Shown: piece by piece, positions 60,302-64,000 of the stretch | Layout: every line of letters begins with the position of its first letter | How positions within the stretch are numbered: the first letter of the stretch is position 1 | Source: Dryocola sp051297175 | GTDB lineage: Bacteria > Pseudomonadota > Gammaproteobacteria > Enterobacterales > Enterobacteriaceae | DNA length: 64,000 nucleotides | Direction of reading: 5' to 3' | Assembly: GCF_051297175.1 (NCBI RefSeq) | Contig: NZ_JBINNY010000001.1 | Location: forward strand, 1,550,001-1,614,000 | Program-made: the position numbers and the translations under genes | The notes under the pieces: model-generated | What the model was told of the DNA's origin: nothing | The model's database searches: none | Seen by the model: the letters and a program-made list of their open reading frames with translations, nothing else

Positions 60302-61435
60302 ATGTTTCAGTTGTCTGTTCAGGATATTCATCCCGGCCAAAGCGCCGGGAACAAAGAAGAGGCTATCCGCCAGGTTGCCGCTGCGCTCACGCAGGCGGGC
60401 AACGTTAGCGAAGGCTATGTAGACGGCATGCTCGCACGCGAGCAGCAAACCGCAACCTACCTCGGCAATGGCATCGCCATTCCACACGGCACCACCGATA
60501 CCCGCGATCTGGTGCTGAAAACCGGCGTTCAGGTTTACCAGTTCCCGCAGGGCGTGGAATGGGCTGAAGGCCAGAAAGCCTACGTCGCCATCGGCATTGC
60601 GGCAAGCTCCGACGAACACCTCGGCCTGCTGCGTCAGCTGACGCACGTGCTGAGCGATGACGCGGTTGCCGAGCAGCTTAAAACTGCCACCACCGCCGAA
60701 GAGCTTCGCGCACTGCTGATGGGCGAAAAGCAAAGCTCCGCGCTGCTGTTCGACAACTCCCTTTTAGCGCTGGACGTGACCGCAAACGACCTGATGACGC
60801 TGCAGGCGCTGAACGCTGGCCGCATCAAGCAGGCGGGCGCGGCTGACGCTGCTTTCGTAAGCCAGGTTATCTCCAGCAAACCGCTGTACCTCGGGCAGGG
60901 CATCTGGCTGAACGACAGCACCGAAGGCAACCTTGCCAGCGCGGTGGCTATCAGCCGTCCGGCAGCAACCTTTGAAACCGAAGGCGAGCCGGTTTCCCTG
61001 CTGATGACCGTGGCCGTCGCCGACGACCAGCCGCTGCAGGTGCTTAATCGCCTGAGCGATATGCTTATCAACAACAAAGCCGAACATCTGCTGAAAGCCG
61101 ATGCCCCAACTTTGCTGACGCTGCTGACCAGCGACGAGCTGCCGGCTGAAAATCTGCTGACCGAAGAGTTCACCATTCGCAACGAGCACGGCCTGCACGC
61201 GCGTCCGGGCACCGTTCTGGTTAACACCATCAAACAGTTCACAAGCGAGATCACCGTCACCAACCTCGACGGCTCCGGCAAACCGGCCAACGGGCGCAGC
61301 CTGATGAAAGTGGTCGCGCTGGGCGTGAAAAAAGGTCACCGCCTGCGCTTTACCGCTCAGGGCGATGACGCACCACAGGCATTGCAGGCCATCGGCGATG
61401 CCATCGCTGCCGGTCTGGGCGAGGGGGCAGCATGA
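60302..61435 (+). CDS. fruB: fructose PTS diphosphoryl transfer protein (EIIA-HPr)
   Basis: Carries phosphate from EI to FruA during fructose uptake. It has 377 residues (E. coli 376). The EIIA domain is at about 1-145 with phospho-His62 (IAIPHGTTDTRDL). A middle linker domain is at about 155-280. The C-terminal HPr-like domain has HGLHARPGTV (phospho-His near residue 299). It is preceded by GGAGAGGGAACC and Cra operators. Its stop overlaps the fruK ATG (ATGA). Confidence 0.96.
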   Translation: MFQLSVQDIHPGQSAGNKEEAIRQVAAALTQAGNVSEGYVDGMLAREQQTATYLGNGIAIPHGTTDTRDLVLKTGVQVYQFPQGVEWAEGQKAYVAIGIAASSDEHLGLLRQLTHVLSDDAVAEQLKTATTAEELRALLMGEKQSSALLFDNSLLALDVTANDLMTLQALNAGRIKQAGAADAAFVSQVISSKPLYLGQGIWLNDSTEGNLASAVAISRPAATFETEGEPVSLLMTVAVADDQPLQVLNRLSDMLINNKAEHLLKADAPTLLTLLTSDELPAENLLTEEFTIRNEHGLHARPGTVLVNTIKQFTSEITVTNLDGSGKPANGRSLMKVVALGVKKGHRLRFTAQGDDAPQALQAIGDAIAAGLGEGAA

Positions 61436-62370
61436 CCAGACGCGTAGCAACCATCACCCTGAACCCGGCCTATGACCTCGTGGGTTATACCCCGGAAATC
61501 GAACGTGGCGAAGTGAACCTGGTGCGCACCACCGGTCTGCACGCCGCGGGTAAAGGCATTAACGTTGCCAAAGTGCTCAAAGATTTAGGCATCGACGTCA
61601 CCGTTGGCGGCTTCCTCGGTAAAGACAACCAGGACGGTTTCCAGCAGCTGTTCAGCGAGCTGGGCATTGCTAACCGTTTCCAGGTGGTGCAGGGCCGTAC
61701 CCGCATCAACGTTAAGCTGACCGAAAAAGACGGTGAAGTGACCGACCTCAACTTCTCCGGCTTTGAAGTAACGCCGTCAGACTGGGAGCGCTTTGTTGCC
61801 GATTCCCTGAGCTGGCTTGGCCAGTTCGATATGGTCTGCGTGAGCGGCAGCCTGCCTGCTGGCGTTACGCCCGAAGCCTTCACCGACTGGATGACGCGCC
61901 TGCGCAGCCAGTGTCCGTGCATTATCTTCGACAGCAGCCGCGAGGCGCTGGTAGCAGGTCTGAAAGCCGCGCCGTGGCTGGTGAAGCCTAACCGCCGCGA
62001 GCTGGAAATCTGGGCCGGTCGTAAACTGCCCGACATGAAAGACATCATTGAAGCCGCGCACGCGTTACGCGAGCAGGGCATCGCACACGTCGTTATCTCG
62101 CTGGGTGCCGAAGGCGCGCTGTGGGTTAACGCTTCGGGCGAATGGATTGCTAAGCCACCGGCTTGTGAAGTTGTCAGCACCGTTGGTGCCGGGGATTCCA
62201 TGGTTGGCGGCCTGATTTACGGCCTGTTAATGCGTGAATCCAGCGAGCACACCCTGCGCCTGGCAACGGCCGTAGCCGCACTGGCGGTGAGCCAGAGCAA
62301 CGTTGGTATCACGGATCGCACGCAGCTGGCCGCCATGATGGCCCGTGTCGACCTGAAACCGTTTAACTAA
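61432..62370 (+). CDS. fruK: 1-phosphofructokinase
   Basis: Phosphorylates fructose-1-phosphate to fructose-1,6-bisphosphate; in E. coli FruK also interacts with Cra. It has 312 residues, as in E. coli. It is a PfkB/ribokinase family enzyme. The N-terminal TLNPAYDLVGYT and GKGINVAKVLKDLG bind sugar, and the anion-hole motif VSTVGAGDSMVGG near residue 248 contains catalytic Asp. The start overlaps fruB by four bases. fruA begins 17 bases after its stop. Confidence 0.96.
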   Translation: MTRRVATITLNPAYDLVGYTPEIERGEVNLVRTTGLHAAGKGINVAKVLKDLGIDVTVGGFLGKDNQDGFQQLFSELGIANRFQVVQGRTRINVKLTEKDGEVTDLNFSGFEVTPSDWERFVADSLSWLGQFDMVCVSGSLPAGVTPEAFTDWMTRLRSQCPCIIFDSSREALVAGLKAAPWLVKPNRRELEIWAGRKLPDMKDIIEAAHALREQGIAHVVISLGAEGALWVNASGEWIAKPPACEVVSTVGAGDSMVGGLIYGLLMRESSEHTLRLATAVAALAVSQSNVGITDRTQLAAMMARVDLKPFN

Positions 62371-62386
62371 CAGCAGGAGAGGAACA

Positions 62387-64000
62387 ATGAAAACGCTGCT
62401 GATTATCGATCCTACGCTTGGCCAGGCGCGCGCGTACCTCGCGAAAACCCTGCTGGGTTCCGCGGCTCAAAAAGCGCATCTGACGATTATCGACAACCCT
62501 AACGAAGCCGAACTGGCGATCGTCGTGGGTAACGCCATTCCTGCGGATACCGCGCTGAACGGCAAAAACGTTTATCTCGGTGATATCGACCGTGCGGTGC
62601 TGCACCCTGAGCTGTTCTTAAGCGAAGCAAAAGCCAAAGCCAAACCGTACACCGCGCCAGCGGTCGTTGCGGCACCGGCTGCGGCTGCTAAAGGCCCGAA
62701 ACGTATCGTTGCGGTCACCGCTTGCCCAACCGGCGTAGCGCACACCTTTATGGCTGCTGAAGCCATTGAAACCGAAGCGAAAAAACGCGGCTGGTGGGTG
62801 AAGGTTGAAACGCGCGGCTCCGTCGGTGCAGGCAATGCCATCACGCCTGAAGAAGTTGCCCAAGCGGATCTGGTTATCGTAGCGGCCGACATCGAAGTGG
62901 ACCTGGCGAAGTTTGCCGGTAAGCCGATGTACCGCACCTCTACCGGTCTGGCGCTGAAGAAAACCGCGCAGGAGCTGGATAAAGCCGTTGCTGAAGCTAA
63001 GCCTTACGAAGCGACCGGCCAAAGCGCTGCGTCTGCAAAAGAGGGTAAAAAAGAGGGCGCTGGCGCTTACCGTCACCTGCTGACCGGCGTTTCCTACATG
63101 CTGCCGATGGTGGTTGCGGGCGGCCTGTGTATCGCGCTTTCCTTCGCATTTGGTATCGAAGCCTTTAAGGTGCCGGGCACGCTTGCTGCGGCGCTGATGC
63201 AGATTGGCGGCGGTTCAGCCTTCGCGCTGATGGTGCCGGTTCTGGCGGGCTACATTGCATTCTCCATTGCGGACCGTCCAGGTCTGACTCCGGGCCTGAT
63301 CGGCGGTATGCTGGCGGTTAGCACCGGTTCTGGCTTTATCGGCGGCATTATCGCCGGTTTCCTTGCGGGTTACGTGGCGAAGACCATCAGCACCAAGCTG
63401 AAGCTGCCGCCAAGTATGGAAGCGCTGAAACCTATCCTTATTATCCCGCTGATTTCCAGCCTGATCGTTGGTCTGGCGATGATTTACCTGATCGGTACGC
63501 CGGTTGCGAAAATCCTTGAAGGCCTCACCCACTGGCTGCAAACCATGGGCACCGCGAACGCGGTTCTGCTGGGCGCAATCCTCGGCGGCATGATGTGTAC
63601 CGACATGGGCGGCCCGGTGAACAAAGCGGCATACGCGTTTGGCGTTGGCCTGCTGAGTACGCAAACCTACGCCCCAATGGCGGCCATTATGGCGGCGGGC
63701 ATGGTTCCACCGCTGGCGCTTGGCCTGGCGACTCTGGTTGCGCGTCGTAAGTTCGACAAAGCGCAGCAGGAAGGCGGCAAAGCGGCGCTGGTGCTCGGTC
63801 TGTGCTTCATCACCGAAGGGGCGATTCCGTTCGCAGCGCGTGACCCAATGCGCGTTCTGCCTTGCTGTATCGTAGGCGGCGCGGTGACGGGCGCTATCTC
63901 GATGGCGGTTGGCGCTAAGCTGATGGCACCGCACGGCGGCCTGTTCGTACTGCTGATCCCAGGCGCAATCACTCCTGTACTGGGTTACCTGATTGCGATT
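62387..64000 (+). CDS. fruA: fructose PTS permease EIIB'BC, 3' end cut by window
   Basis: Membrane permease that imports fructose as fructose-1-phosphate. The first 538 codons are present (E. coli 563 in total), open to the window edge, so about 25 residues are missing. An N-terminal EIIB'-like domain (1-85), an Ala- and Lys-rich linker, then EIIB with phospho-Cys113 (VTACPTGVAHTF) come first. The EIIC membrane part starts near residue 225 (LLTGVSYMLPMVVAGGLCIA). The conserved GGMMCTDMGGPVNKAAYAFG and EGAIPFAARDP motifs of the fructose family are present. The ATG at 62387 follows GGAGAGGAACA. It is the third gene of fruBKA. Confidence 0.95.
   Translation, partial: MKTLLIIDPTLGQARAYLAKTLLGSAAQKAHLTIIDNPNEAELAIVVGNAIPADTALNGKNVYLGDIDRAVLHPELFLSEAKAKAKPYTAPAVVAAPAAAAKGPKRIVAVTACPTGVAHTFMAAEAIETEAKKRGWWVKVETRGSVGAGNAITPEEVAQADLVIVAADIEVDLAKFAGKPMYRTSTGLALKKTAQELDKAVAEAKPYEATGQSAASAKEGKKEGAGAYRHLLTGVSYMLPMVVAGGLCIALSFAFGIEAFKVPGTLAAALMQIGGGSAFALMVPVLAGYIAFSIADRPGLTPGLIGGMLAVSTGSGFIGGIIAGFLAGYVAKTISTKLKLPPSMEALKPILIIPLISSLIVGLAMIYLIGTPVAKILEGLTHWLQTMGTANAVLLGAILGGMMCTDMGGPVNKAAYAFGVGLLSTQTYAPMAAIMAAGMVPPLALGLATLVARRKFDKAQQEGGKAALVLGLCFITEGAIPFAARDPMRVLPCCIVGGAVTGAISMAVGAKLMAPHGGLFVLLIPGAITPVLGYLIAI

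Noticed and set aside
63215..63934. 239-residue reading frame antisense to fruA
   Set aside because: It is rich in Arg, Gln and His and lies inside the EIIC domain of fruA, which is open to the window edge.
1..64000. CRISPR array, prophage or complete insertion sequence
   Set aside because: No regularly spaced repeats, phage structural genes or transposase reading frames were seen.

Overview
The window is an ordinary chromosomal segment from a member of the Enterobacteriaceae. Nearly every protein is close in sequence and length to an Escherichia coli K-12 gene of the 48-52 minute region. The gene order matches that region with blocks missing, added or replaced. The sequence suggests a genus near Enterobacter, Cedecea, Citrobacter or Klebsiella, but I cannot name it. 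Coding GC is clearly above E. coli, REP-like units are frequent, and one ERIC element is present. I see no prophage, complete insertion sequence, CRISPR array or integrase.

Region by region. 1-1.6 kb: end of menC and all of menE (menaquinone). 1.6-5.2 kb: a small-subunit catalase, outer membrane protein YfaZ and a CinA-like protein, at the place where E. coli carries pmrD-arn. 5.2-10.9 kb: the anaerobic glycerol-3-phosphate dehydrogenase operon glpABC, divergent from glpT, with GlpR and CRP sites; glpQ and inaA are absent here. 10.9-15.9 kb: nrdA-nrdB-yfaE (class Ia ribonucleotide reductase and its ferredoxin), with paired NrdR boxes and DnaA boxes, then ubiG. 16-25.8 kb: gyrA, an ASCH-domain gene and the Rcs phosphorelay (rcsC convergent with rcsD-rcsB). 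26-33.8 kb: micF, ompC, apbE, ada-alkB, yojI and an MgtE magnesium transporter. 33.8-36.1 kb: an IbrB/IbrA (YbdM/YbdN-like) pair next to tRNA-Pro(GGG), where E. coli has eco, mqo, nap-ccm and narP. 36.1-54.8 kb: the syntenic block yejM-yejL / yejK / rplY / radD / rsuA-bcr / yejG / yejFEBA / rtn (pdeN) / mepS / lpxT / yeiR. 54.8-60 kb: yeiQ divergent from a uxuA that is not here in E. coli, then efpL (yeiP), yeiW and setB. 60.2 kb to the end: the fructose PTS operon fruBKA under two Cra operators, with fruA cut by the window edge.

Several sets work together. GlpT imports glycerol-3-phosphate, which GlpABC oxidises. NrdA, NrdB and YfaE make deoxynucleotides and maintain the NrdB cofactor. RcsC, RcsD and RcsB form the envelope-stress relay. 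MicF and OmpC are OmpR-controlled partners in porin balance. Ada and AlkB repair alkylation damage. YejABEF imports peptides. YejM and LpxT act on lipid A. FruA, FruB and FruK take up and phosphorylate fructose. YeiQ with UxuA probably converts fructuronate to 2-keto-3-deoxygluconate.

The least understood content is the IbrB/IbrA-like pair beside the tRNA gene and a 43-codon reading frame that stops two bases before rcsD. Comparisons with E. coli gene order are from memory of that genome, not from a search.
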